A stretch of DNA of 64,000 bases, taken from positions 3,134,001 to 3,198,000 of the forward strand of contig NZ_CP137640.1 in the NCBI RefSeq assembly GCF_036670025.1, given 5' to 3'. Origin of the DNA: Bacillus_BD oryzisoli (GTDB lineage: Bacteria > Bacillota > Bacilli > Bacillales > Cytobacillaceae). The translations under genes and the position numbers were made by a program. The notes below the pieces were generated by a model. That model ran no database searches and was not told the origin of the DNA. It saw nothing but the letters and a program-made list of their open reading frames with translations. Below are positions 42,929 to 50,407 of this stretch, in pieces. Within the stretch, counting starts at the first letter, position 1. Each line of letters begins with the position of its first letter.

Positions 42929-42951
42929 GCTGCAAGGCAATTCCTTGCAGC
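42929..42951 (-). terminator. intrinsic terminator of the GNAT operon
   Basis: A perfect nine-bp stem GCTGCAAGG / CCTTGCAGC followed by TTTTTTA on the - strand, 12 bp after the last GNAT stop. Confidence 0.9.
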
Positions 42952-42962
42952 ATAAAATATCA

Positions 42963-43634
42963 TTATATTGCTAATAAGCCCACATTAACTTTTGCTTCCA
43001 AGTTTTCAATCATTTTATACCACGACTCTGGTTTATTTGATAAAACAGTATAATATCGCTTCAAAAATTTCACAATTAAGTCTGATTGTAGCTCGATTCT
43101 TTCCCCTTCCATTGGAAGGAAACAAAGATCAAGACCTGTTACGGCTTCCCCATCATTATTCCATGAAGGATGAACATATGGGAAATCAAGACGTTTATAA
43201 CCAAGATGTGCCAACACTTCACGACGGACGTACGGATCCATTGGTTTAATGCCGCCAAATTCATAATGCTCTACACGATACGGATCATAGATTTCAGCAA
43301 ACATCCCAAATAATTTCTTCCCATTAGTAGCTGCTAACGCCTGCAGATCGTCTAACCTTTTTTGAGCTAAAAAAGGTCCGATTCCCAAGCCAGCTTGTCC
43401 GATGATCGTAAAATCTGTCATGGCCACATTAAAATCCTCATAATAGCGGTACTCAGTAGCCCCTACTACTTTTCCTTCGTGGACAGCAACAAAAACACGA
43501 ATTCCTGGATCTTCTAAAGGTTCTTTCCAAAGATCAAACTCCAATACTTCCTCTGGAGGAAAAATATCCTGCATTAATTGATGCATTTGTTTAAATAACG
43601 GATCTTTAATATTTGTTATTCTACTATAATCCAT
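42963..43634 (-). CDS. GNAT-fold acetyltransferase-like protein
   Basis: The 223-residue protein has a GNAT-like core with VFVAVHEGKVVGATEYRYY, MTDFTIIGQAGLGIGPFLAQ and LFGMFAEIYDP, but the usual Q/RxxGxG/A acetyl-CoA loop is altered to QAGLGIGP. It ends the three-gene operon after the nitrilase and the YhcX-like GNAT, 17 bp downstream. AAGGGAG precedes the ATG. The acceptor substrate is unknown; membership in the GNAT superfamily is clear in outline but divergent. Confidence 0.75.
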   Translation of the reverse strand: MDYSRITNIKDPLFKQMHQLMQDIFPPEEVLEFDLWKEPLEDPGIRVFVAVHEGKVVGATEYRYYEDFNVAMTDFTIIGQAGLGIGPFLAQKRLDDLQALAATNGKKLFGMFAEIYDPYRVEHYEFGGIKPMDPYVRREVLAHLGYKRLDFPYVHPSWNNDGEAVTGLDLCFLPMEGERIELQSDLIVKFLKRYYTVLSNKPESWYKMIENLEAKVNVGLLAI

Positions 43635-43651
43635 CTATCATAATCTCCCTT

Positions 43652-44323
43652 CTATCTTGAATGGTTAAAAGGATTTTTCCATTCCATTAGAGTTCCATTA
43701 TTTAATGATTCTTCGTCCTCTAAATAGTCAGCAACTACCTTTACAGGTGTACGACCACACCGGAGGAGGAAGGTGATGACCGGATCTTTTAGCTCACCAT
43801 TCACTACAGCATCAATATATTGTTCAGGTGACAGTTCATTAGCATGTTTATGATATCCCGGCATCCTGCCTCCGCCAAGCAATCTTTGCAATCGCAAATG
43901 AACAACCACATCATACATGGAAAACATTAGCCACTTGCCTAATCCAAGTTTTCGATAGGAAGGTCGAACACCGATATCGACAACATACAAAGTGTTTCCT
44001 TTTTGATTGTGGTTACGTATATATCCATTATCTGTTACTTCTTCCCAAGTGTGATCTGGATGCTCGGGATCAAAATCAACGAGTAGACCTGTCATTGAGC
44101 CAGCCATTTCACCATTCACTTCAATACATAATGCCCCTTGTGGAAATAATGTCACATGGTTCTTTAGCTGCTCTTCATTCCACCATAATTCGGACGGAAA
44201 AGGAGGAGGAAAGCTTTCCTGCTGGATACGAATTAAATCAGAAAAGTCCTTTACTTCATAATTACGGATAACCACTGGAACAGGCTTGTCTTGGTCGAAA
44301 ACAAAAAATTCTTTTCGATACAT
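43652..44323 (-). CDS. GNAT acetyltransferase resembling the N-terminal half of YhcX
   Basis: From ATG 44323 (GGAGGG seven bases upstream) the product is 223 residues. It contains the conserved FPPPFPSELWWNEEQLKNHV, SMTGLLVDFDPEHPDHTWEE, VVDIGVRPSYRKLGLGKWLM (acetyl-CoA loop), RLLGGGRMPGYHKHA and FLLRCGRTPVKVVADYLEDE. These segments are characteristic of the acetyltransferase half of B. subtilis YhcX, which is a fused GNAT-nitrilase. Here the nitrilase is the separate gene immediately upstream (31 bp gap), so the pair is a split version in reversed order. The longest frame adds 34 residues overlapping the nitrilase and is unlikely. Confidence 0.88.
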   Translation of the reverse strand: MYRKEFFVFDQDKPVPVVIRNYEVKDFSDLIRIQQESFPPPFPSELWWNEEQLKNHVTLFPQGALCIEVNGEMAGSMTGLLVDFDPEHPDHTWEEVTDNGYIRNHNQKGNTLYVVDIGVRPSYRKLGLGKWLMFSMYDVVVHLRLQRLLGGGRMPGYHKHANELSPEQYIDAVVNGELKDPVITFLLRCGRTPVKVVADYLEDEESLNNGTLMEWKNPFNHSR

Positions 44324-44354
44324 TATAGAACCCTCCATTTCTATAAGTAAAACG

Positions 44355-45218
44355 TTATTTTGTTTCCCAATCAGGATATAAGTCTGTACGTCGGTCACGC
44401 CACGTCGTAACAGAACCCTTTTCACGAACTTGATATAAAAGCTCTAAATTAAGATCTGCCGTAACTATCATATCTTGATTGATTTCCCCTTCTACTAGGA
44501 TGCCTTGAGGAGGAAATGGGATGTCATTTGGTGTGATAACAACGGCCTGACCAAAATTTGCCCGCATAAAATCTACGGTTGGCAGTGAACCGACCGTACC
44601 AGTAGTGACGACGTAGACCTGATTTTCAATGGCTCTTGCATGGCTTGTGTAGCGGACTCGATGAAAGCCATGGCGGTCATCCGTACAAGATGGACAGAAA
44701 ATAACGTCCGCCCCCTTCGCTTTTGCCATGCGAACGATTTCTGGAAATTCGATATCATAACACGTTAACATGGCGACTTTACCTTTTTCGGTCTCAAATA
44801 CCTCTAGTGAGTCTCCTTTGCTCATATTCCATTCTGTCACTTCTGTTGGGGTAATATGTAGTTTTGCCTGTTCTACAACCCGGCCATCTGGATAAAACAT
44901 ATGAGCGACATTATAAAGCCTATCCCCTTTACGGATCACATGTGTTCCTCCGATAATATGCATGTTATATTGTTTAGCCAGGTCTATAAATAAAGAACGA
45001 TATTGTTCAGTAAAATCAGGTAATTGTTGGATAGTTAATGCTTCCCCTTTATCATTGCCAATTGACATCAGTTGTGTAGTGAAAAACTCTGGGAAAATAA
45101 TAAAGTCTGATCCAAATTCTTCTGCTGTTTTAATATAATGCTCCACTTGATTTGCAAACTCTTCAAAGGAATGAATGGTGTGAAGATGATATTGAACCGC
45201 TGACACTCGTAATTGCAT
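44355..45218 (-). CDS. carbon-nitrogen hydrolase (nitrilase superfamily), YhcX C-terminal-like
   Basis: From ATG 45218 the enzyme is 287 residues. The catalytic Glu-Lys-Cys triad is in IIFPEFFTTQL (Glu), KLHITPTEVTEW (Lys) and VAMLTCYDIEFPE (Cys), with the second Glu region IEFPEIVRMAKAKGADV. Nitrilase-superfamily enzymes hydrolyse amides or nitriles through a thioester. In YhcX the same domain is fused to the GNAT now encoded by the next gene, which suggests acetyltransferase and amidase act on one metabolite. The substrate is unknown. AAGGGGAG precedes the ATG. Confidence 0.9.
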   Translation of the reverse strand: MQLRVSAVQYHLHTIHSFEEFANQVEHYIKTAEEFGSDFIIFPEFFTTQLMSIGNDKGEALTIQQLPDFTEQYRSLFIDLAKQYNMHIIGGTHVIRKGDRLYNVAHMFYPDGRVVEQAKLHITPTEVTEWNMSKGDSLEVFETEKGKVAMLTCYDIEFPEIVRMAKAKGADVIFCPSCTDDRHGFHRVRYTSHARAIENQVYVVTTGTVGSLPTVDFMRANFGQAVVITPNDIPFPPQGILVEGEINQDMIVTADLNLELLYQVREKGSVTTWRDRRTDLYPDWETK

Positions 45219-45236
45219 AAGCTCCCCTTCTTTCAA

Positions 45237-45591
45237 ACAGTTATTTTAGTATGTATTCTATATATAATTTAGGCATTTAATAAAATAAACATGTGTACAT
45301 ATAATCTAATTGCTTAAGCATTGTATTTGCAAATGTTCCGCTCAAGGAAATCATTCAAACAAATTCCTCATCATAATTTCAGAATAAGGAGATTCACAAA
45401 AAATACCGCAGGAGCAAAAATCCACCGGCGGTTAATAAAAAAAGTATCAACATTAGGCGGGAACGCCTGGGTACGATCCCATAATAATAATTCTTTATAG
45501 GTTAAAAGCAAAATGCAGAAAAGCCATGGGCAGGAGCGGAAAGCTTAAAAGCTCCTGAGCCCTTAGTTAACAAAGCCTAAATAATAAGATA
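45237..45591. other. 355-bp gap with GC-rich hairpins
   Basis: No credible gene. The first 100 bp are AT-rich leader sequence of the nitrilase operon. From about 45400 the composition shifts toward GC with small dyads (CCGGCGG, AGGCGggaaCGCCT at about 45455-45468) and a larger hairpin GGGCAGGAGC / GCTCCTGAGCCC at 45528-45562, which may be the terminator of the IolE-like gene but lacks a clean T-run on the - strand. A structured RNA or an old repeat fragment are alternatives. Confidence 0.4.
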
Positions 45592-46419
45592 TTATATGAC
45601 TGATTTTGAATACTCCATAGCTTTCAATTTTTCCAAGGATGTTTTGTAATAATTAATCACAGCTTGCAGATAATTCTCTCCTTTAACTGGTGTAAAAGGA
45701 TTTGGACCTTCTGCTGTCATTTCCATAATAATAGGTCCGGAATAGTTAATCTCCTGTAATGCCTCCACCTGGTCTTTTATATTTGCATGCCCATTTCCTA
45801 TGGCTTGACGATTAGAGTCTGCCACATGATAAACGCCTAATTTCTTCCCGGCAGTTCTTAAAGCAACTGCTGGATTGGATTCTTCTATATTCATATGATA
45901 GGCATCCAATAAAACCAATAAATTCGGGCTGTTTACAGCATCTATCAGTCTTAAAGCCTCTTTTGCAGTAACAATTTGATGATTTTCATATCGATTTAAT
46001 ACTTCGAATACCACTTCGATTTGTAAGGCTTCCGCTTTCTCCATGACGGTTTTTGTACTTTCTACTAACAGCTTCCAATCTTTATCAGGATCGCCGCATC
46101 CAACAATTTTACCAACCTCACCATGCAAGCAGATTCGATTTGCTCCTAAATCTCTTGCCCAGCTTAATAAGTCTAAAAAGTATTGTACGGCTTTTTGTCT
46201 TGAATCCTCATTTATACTAGAAATATCGACATTATCAGGTGTAACCGATAATACCTTTAACCCATATTTCTCTAATAAACTTGCCAACTTACATGGATCC
46301 TGTTTGAGATCTCCCTGCACCTCAACGCCGTTTACCCCAATTTCTTTTGCTAATCTGCACTTTTCTTCTAAAGAAATATCTCCAAAGGTCCATATACATA
46401 AACCGTACTCTCTAGTCAT
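45592..46419 (-). CDS. sugar phosphate isomerase/epimerase family TIM-barrel protein
   Basis: The 275-residue xylose-isomerase-like (AP-endonuclease-2) barrel begins GLCIWTFGDISLEEKCRLAK and carries the metal-binding residues in VVFEVLNRYENH (Glu), LVLLDAYHMNIEE (Asp, His), VYHVADSNR (His) and IIMEMTAEG (Glu). IolE/IolI inosose dehydratases and isomerases and D-psicose/tagatose epimerases have this layout. It is the last gene after an IolG-like dehydrogenase and a sugar-binding lipoprotein, so it probably acts on the keto product of that dehydrogenase. GGGAGAGG precedes the ATG. Confidence 0.85.
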   Translation of the reverse strand: MTREYGLCIWTFGDISLEEKCRLAKEIGVNGVEVQGDLKQDPCKLASLLEKYGLKVLSVTPDNVDISSINEDSRQKAVQYFLDLLSWARDLGANRICLHGEVGKIVGCGDPDKDWKLLVESTKTVMEKAEALQIEVVFEVLNRYENHQIVTAKEALRLIDAVNSPNLLVLLDAYHMNIEESNPAVALRTAGKKLGVYHVADSNRQAIGNGHANIKDQVEALQEINYSGPIIMEMTAEGPNPFTPVKGENYLQAVINYYKTSLEKLKAMEYSKSVI

Positions 46420-46440
46420 TTGCTTCCTCTCCCATTCATC

Positions 46441-47477
46441 TTATTTGGAAACAGTATCTTTAATGAATTCACTTATTTTTACAGGTCTTTTCTCTTCGAA
46501 GGATTTTCTAGCTGCGTGAGCAATCAACTCAGCCTGCAGACCATCATTCCCGTTAACCGGCACTTCCTTACCAAAAGCAACACTTTCAATAAATGCTTTT
46601 GTTTCTTTGATATAAGCTTCCTGATATCTTTCTAAGAAGAAGTATTTAGGCTTATCCGTGTATACTCCTTCATCTGTGGTCAATTCTGCTGTATTTGGAA
46701 AATCATTTTTCACTGTTACACAGCCTTTTGATCCAAACACTTCAACCCTTTGATCATAACCGTATACGGCCTTTCGGCTATTATCGATCACGCCGATTGC
46801 ACCATTCTTAAATTTCAAGGTGATGATAGCCGTATCAATATCTCCATATTCCGCAAAGACAGGATCAACCAAAACTGCTCCATGGACATACACTTCCTCT
46901 ACATCACTTCCAGATAAAAAGCGGGCGATATCAAAATCATGGATACTCATATCGATAAAGATTCCGCCAGAAACTTTTATATACTCACTTGGTGGAGCTT
47001 CCGGATCTCTAGAAGTAATTTTGATAATATGTACATTCCCGACCTTATTCTCTTCAACCATTTCACGAACACGTTTAAAATTATGATCAAATCGTCGATT
47101 AAAACCGATTTGCAGGTTTACACCATATTTTTGCACTGCTTCAAGTGCCTGCCGGGTTTGCTCCAAATCAAAGTTAATAGGCGTTTTACAGAAAATACGT
47201 TTTCCCGCTTGGGCTGCTTTCGTAATAATTGGTACATGAGAATTAGTCGAGGAACAAACGAAAACAGCTTTTATTTCAGGATCATTGAGGATATCCTCAT
47301 AATCCCCGGTCACATTTGAAATTCCTAAGCTTTCTGCCCATGGCTTGACCTGCTCGGCAAAAATATCCGAAATCGCTTTGATTTCAACTTGTTGAATCCG
47401 AATTAAATTTTCAGCATGTAATTTCCCAATTCTTCCTGCTCCAATAATCCCAACCTTAACTTTTTACATTTCGTCAT
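46441..47477 (-). pseudogene. Gfo/Idh/MocA dehydrogenase (IolG-like), start disrupted by a frameshift
   Basis: The uninterrupted frame encodes KVKVGIIGAGRIGKLHAENL, then SSTNSHVPIITKAAQAGK, the catalytic IFCKTPINFDLEQ (Lys), GFNRRFDHNFKRV, and GGIFIDMSIHDFDIARFL (Asp-x3-His). That is a complete inositol 2-dehydrogenase-like enzyme of about 340 residues. Translation is broken at codon 2-5: ATG at 47469 is followed at once by TAA, while the well-placed ATG at 47477 (AAGGGGAG upstream) is one base out of frame. One extra A in the A5 run (T5 at 47461-47465 on +) restores MTKCKKVKVGIIG. Either a real null mutation or a homopolymer error. Only an internal GTG start near 47313 is otherwise open, which would remove the NAD domain. 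Confidence 0.85.
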
Positions 47478-47513
47478 CTCTCCCCTTAGTTTTTAAGTAA
47501 AATGATTAATCAA

Positions 47514-48497
47514 TTATTCTTCTAAATATTTAGTAACTTGTGTAAGCAGTTCATCTACATTTTCCTTTGTAATTACATTAGCACCTGTATCAATCCGTTT
47601 TTCGACCGACTGGCCATTAAGTGCTTTAACAGCTGACTCTACAGATAAGTAACCAATCTTGTATGGATCCTGGGCAACCTCGGCATCCAATCCGTCTGAT
47701 TGGATGGATTTAAGACCCTCTGAATTTCCATCAAACCCAACGACCATAACCGTGCTGTTTTTTGCTTCAGCCCCTCGTAATGCGCCTAAAGCCATTTCCT
47801 CACTAGTCACAAAAACAGCTTTAATTTCAGGATTTGATTGAAGGATGTTTTCCATTACATTCATTGCTTTTGATCGATCGCTATCTGCCGGCTGCACGGT
47901 TTCAATTTTAATTCCAGCCTCTTTTAATGCTTTCTCTGCTCCAGCAGTTCTGTCATCATGTGTTTTATCACCAAGAGCTCCACGAATAATGGCAACCTTA
48001 TCACCTTTTTTAAGCTTGCTTGCGATAAATTCCCCGCCTTCTTGACCAGCTGCTAAATTTCCAGTCCCCACAAAACTTACTTTTTCTGGATAATCTGCAT
48101 CAGTATCTGCGAAAACGACAGGAATATCACCTGCTTGCTGAAGGACATTCAATACAGCTGAAGGCTGGCTGGGTGCGATTACCAAAGCATCGGCCCCGCT
48201 TGTAATCTGATCCTCGATTAGAGACACTTGTTTTTCAACTTCTGTTTCCGCATTCGGTCCCAATACTTCCACTGTTACACCAGCTTCCTTACCCGCATCC
48301 ATTGCCCCACGTTGAACCAATTTCCAGTTTTCACTATTTAAGGCTTTAAGAATAACGGAAACCTTTGTTTGTCCGCTCGGATCATCCTCATTAGCACTTG
48401 CTGCAGATTGACTTGCTCCTGAATTGCCGCAACCGCTAAGTATTAGCCCTGCACCTAAAACAGTTGTCATTAAAATTCCGCTAAGTTTTTTCAACAT
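47514..48497 (-). CDS. sugar ABC transporter substrate-binding lipoprotein (RbsB-like)
   Basis: The 327-residue protein has a lipoprotein signal with lipobox LSGC (Cys23) and a polar linker, then a type I periplasmic-binding fold with VSVILKALNSENWKLVQRGA, DALVIAPSQPSAVLNVLQQA, VFADTDADYP and VGFDGNSEGLKSIQSDGLDA. These match the ribose/galactose/inositol-binding (RbsB/IatA-like) cluster. It should capture a sugar or cyclitol outside the membrane. No permease or ATPase gene is adjacent: the next genes are the IolG-like and IolE-like enzymes. It would therefore need transporter subunits from elsewhere. GGGGGCG precedes the ATG. Confidence 0.9.
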   Translation of the reverse strand: MLKKLSGILMTTVLGAGLILSGCGNSGASQSAASANEDDPSGQTKVSVILKALNSENWKLVQRGAMDAGKEAGVTVEVLGPNAETEVEKQVSLIEDQITSGADALVIAPSQPSAVLNVLQQAGDIPVVFADTDADYPEKVSFVGTGNLAAGQEGGEFIASKLKKGDKVAIIRGALGDKTHDDRTAGAEKALKEAGIKIETVQPADSDRSKAMNVMENILQSNPEIKAVFVTSEEMALGALRGAEAKNSTVMVVGFDGNSEGLKSIQSDGLDAEVAQDPYKIGYLSVESAVKALNGQSVEKRIDTGANVITKENVDELLTQVTKYLEE

Positions 48498-48663
48498 TTT
48501 CGCCCCCTAAAAAACTATTATTATCTTAAGTAATCGACCCAGTATTATAGAAACAAGCTCCAGTTAATCATTCATCTCAATACTTTCAACAAATGCGCGG
48601 GAAAACCTATGTATCCATTTTCTTCATGACTTTTTATTCCCCAGATTAAATAACTTATTTTAG

Positions 48664-48673
48664 GTAACCGGTT
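48664..48673. promoter_or_regulatory. LacI-family operator 1 (TAACCGGTTA)
   Basis: A perfect 10-bp palindrome, TAACCGGTTA in the context TAGGTAACCGGTTAAT, lies upstream of the binding-protein gene and downstream of the LacI-type regulator. The central CG dyad is the usual LacI/GalR form. Confidence 0.65.
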
Positions 48674-48805
48674 AATATTAAAGTGTATCTATTCATTTTG
48701 TACTTTGCTGTAAGTCGTAAACAAATTCATTTATATAAGCTTGTAGTATCTTTATTAATTAATGACTAACCTCCTAACCATTGTTATAATTAGTTAACTT
48801 TTAGG

Positions 48806-48815
48806 TAACCGATTA
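48806..48815. promoter_or_regulatory. LacI-family operator 2 (TAACCGATTA)
   Basis: TAACCGATTA in the context TTAGGTAACCGATTATC differs from operator 1 by one base and shares the same AGGTAACCG flank; the two sites are 142 bp apart, compatible with looping. Confidence 0.6.
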
Positions 48816-48841
48816 TCCATTGAGATGAGTTTATATCATTT

Positions 48842-48855
48842 TAAAAGCGTTTTCA
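48842..48855. promoter_or_regulatory. cre-like site
   Basis: TAAAAGCGTTTTCA matches the high-affinity cre TGAAARCGYTTTCA at 13 of 14 positions. Position upstream of a sugar-uptake gene supports CcpA control. The remainder of the 48498-48962 gap is AT-rich without another gene. Confidence 0.5.
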
Positions 48856-48901
48856 ACAAGTAATTGATAAAATATTTAAATTTTTTGTCTTTTGTTAAAT
48901 A

Positions 48902-48952
48902 TAAGAAAGAAGCAAACTCAATGAATAAGCTAATGAGTCTGCTTCTTTCTTA
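48902..48952 (-). terminator. intrinsic terminator of the LacI-family gene
   Basis: TAAGAAAGAAGC / GCTTCTTTCTTA arms with an inner ACTCA/TGAGT stem; on the - strand the hairpin ends in TTTCTTA, ten bases after the stop codon. Confidence 0.8.
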
Positions 48953-48962
48953 TATTTTTCTA

Positions 48963-49976
48963 TTAGATTGTCCTATTCTCTGCCGGCATAGTTGATTGGC
49001 GAATCACCAATTCCGGCAGCAAAACTACCCGATGTGTGGTTCTGCTGATCCCGTTTATTTGTTCCGTTAATAAATCCACTACATGGTGTCCGATATCACG
49101 AAGCGGCTGCTGTACCGTTGTTAAGGAAGGCATCACAATAGTTGATAAATCGGTATTATCAAATCCAATCACAGAAAGATCTTCGGGAATCCTTAACCCC
49201 CGTTCACGTGCAGCTTGCATAGCACCAATCGCTAACAAATCATTGCATCCAAAAATAGCGCTCATACCATGCTCTTTATCAAGCAAGATTCCTGTTATTT
49301 GCTTTGCCCATTCCCTTGTGGGCTGGTCGCAAACCTTGATTAAATCTTCTGCTGGATGTAATCCTGCATCAAGCAGCGCCTGTTTGTATCCTTTTATCCG
49401 TTCTTCACTGCTTTTATCTCCTTCAGCGATTACGCCAATATTTCTATGGCCAAGTGATAGTAAGTATTCTGTAACCTGATAGCCTCCCAAATAATCATCA
49501 ACCGTTACGCTGTCAATTGGGAGCGTAGGAAGATCTTTTGCAATAATGGCAAGGGGAAACTTTTCTTTTATTAAATTTTTTAAAAGTGTAATATTCTTAA
49601 ACCTGGCTGCAACAATGATTCCATCCACTTGTTTTTGCTTCAAAAGCGAAATATATTTCTGCTCCTTTTCCGGATTGGCATCGGTATTACACATAATAAC
49701 ACTAAAACCCAGTTCCTGCCCGCGTTCTTCTATATATTTTGCATACTCGGCAAAGATGGGATTTGAAAGATCTGGGATTAACAATCCAATGGTATAGGTA
49801 CTTTTCCCTTTTAGTGCAGATGCAATCATACTTGGCTGGTATTGTAATTCCTCCATTACTTCAAGAACCTTCTGTTTCGTTTTTTCACTGATGGACCCTT
49901 TATTATTAATGATTTTGGAGACCGTAGCTGTTGAAACACCTGCTTTTTTAGCTACATCATAAATCGTTATTTTCAT
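48963..49976 (-). CDS. LacI family transcriptional regulator
   Basis: From ATG 49976 the protein is 337 residues. The N-terminal DNA-binding domain reads TIYDVAKKAGVSTATVSKII with the hinge helix PSMIASALKGKSTYTIG. The C-terminal periplasmic-binding-like domain has LLIPDLSNPIFAEYAKYIEE, DGIIVAARF, IFGCNDLLAIGAMQAARERG and VIGFDNTDLSTIVMPSLTTV. Likely inducer: the sugar or cyclitol bound by the adjacent lipoprotein. Palindromic TAACCGGTTA-type sites occur both before the binding-protein gene and before this gene, implying autoregulation. A GTG five codons upstream is the alternative start. Confidence 0.92.
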   Translation of the reverse strand: MKITIYDVAKKAGVSTATVSKIINNKGSISEKTKQKVLEVMEELQYQPSMIASALKGKSTYTIGLLIPDLSNPIFAEYAKYIEERGQELGFSVIMCNTDANPEKEQKYISLLKQKQVDGIIVAARFKNITLLKNLIKEKFPLAIIAKDLPTLPIDSVTVDDYLGGYQVTEYLLSLGHRNIGVIAEGDKSSEERIKGYKQALLDAGLHPAEDLIKVCDQPTREWAKQITGILLDKEHGMSAIFGCNDLLAIGAMQAARERGLRIPEDLSVIGFDNTDLSTIVMPSLTTVQQPLRDIGHHVVDLLTEQINGISRTTHRVVLLPELVIRQSTMPAENRTI

Positions 49977-50045
49977 ATCGAACACACTCACAATATCTTA
50001 TAAGTTTTTAATCTGTTTATATTATTCAATTTCACATCCAAAAGG

Positions 50046-50055
50046 TAATCGGTTT
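50046..50055. promoter_or_regulatory. LacI-family operator 3, upstream of the regulator gene
   Basis: TAATCGGTTT in the context AAAGGTAATCGGTTTC is operator 2 read on the other strand with one change. It lies 70 bp before the LacI-family start codon, supporting autoregulation. Confidence 0.5.
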
Positions 50056-50105
50056 CTTTCGATTTCATTATATCTCTATTTACGACAAAATTGCAAAGTA
50101 AAAAA

Positions 50106-50126
50106 GCTGCCGAATAGTTTCAGCAG
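50106..50126 (-). terminator. short terminator of the 41-residue gene
   Basis: GCTGC / GCAGC five-bp stem with a T6 run on the - strand, 72 bp after the small gene. Confidence 0.6.
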
Positions 50127-50197
50127 CCTCTAAATTTACATATTATGAATGTCAAGGTGTTTAAACTCAGAATCTGGGTAAGAGGTTGATACTTCTA

Positions 50198-50323
50198 TTA
50201 CCATTCCCTCGTTTGCTCTAACAGCTGATCAATCTCAAATTTTTTCAATGTAATACTATTATTTTCTAAAGAAAGATCCATAGTAGATTCCAGTAGTTTA
50301 TCAATATCAATTTGAATATTCAT
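50198..50323 (-). CDS. 41-residue hypothetical protein
   Basis: A short gene with a good GGAGG ribosome site reads MNIQIDIDKLLESTMDLSLE, then NNSITLKKFEIDQLLEQTREW and a TAA. Two ATGs occur in tandem (50326 and 50323); the second has better spacing. The sequence is acidic and predicted helical, with no membrane segment or Cys. Followed by its own hairpin terminator. The family is unknown to me; the good ribosome site and terminator are the reasons for calling it. Confidence 0.6.
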   Translation of the reverse strand: MNIQIDIDKLLESTMDLSLENNSITLKKFEIDQLLEQTREW

Positions 50324-50407
50324 CATCTAACCTCCGAATTGCCTTCTACTATACTATTCGAATATTTAATGACTTTTTTGGGGGTAGATAAAAAATTTTA
50401 ATAAAAA

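Noticed and set aside
48781..48800. TTGTTATAATTAG as a promoter for the binding-protein gene
   Set aside because: It reads in the + direction, away from the gene, and no gene follows on that strand.
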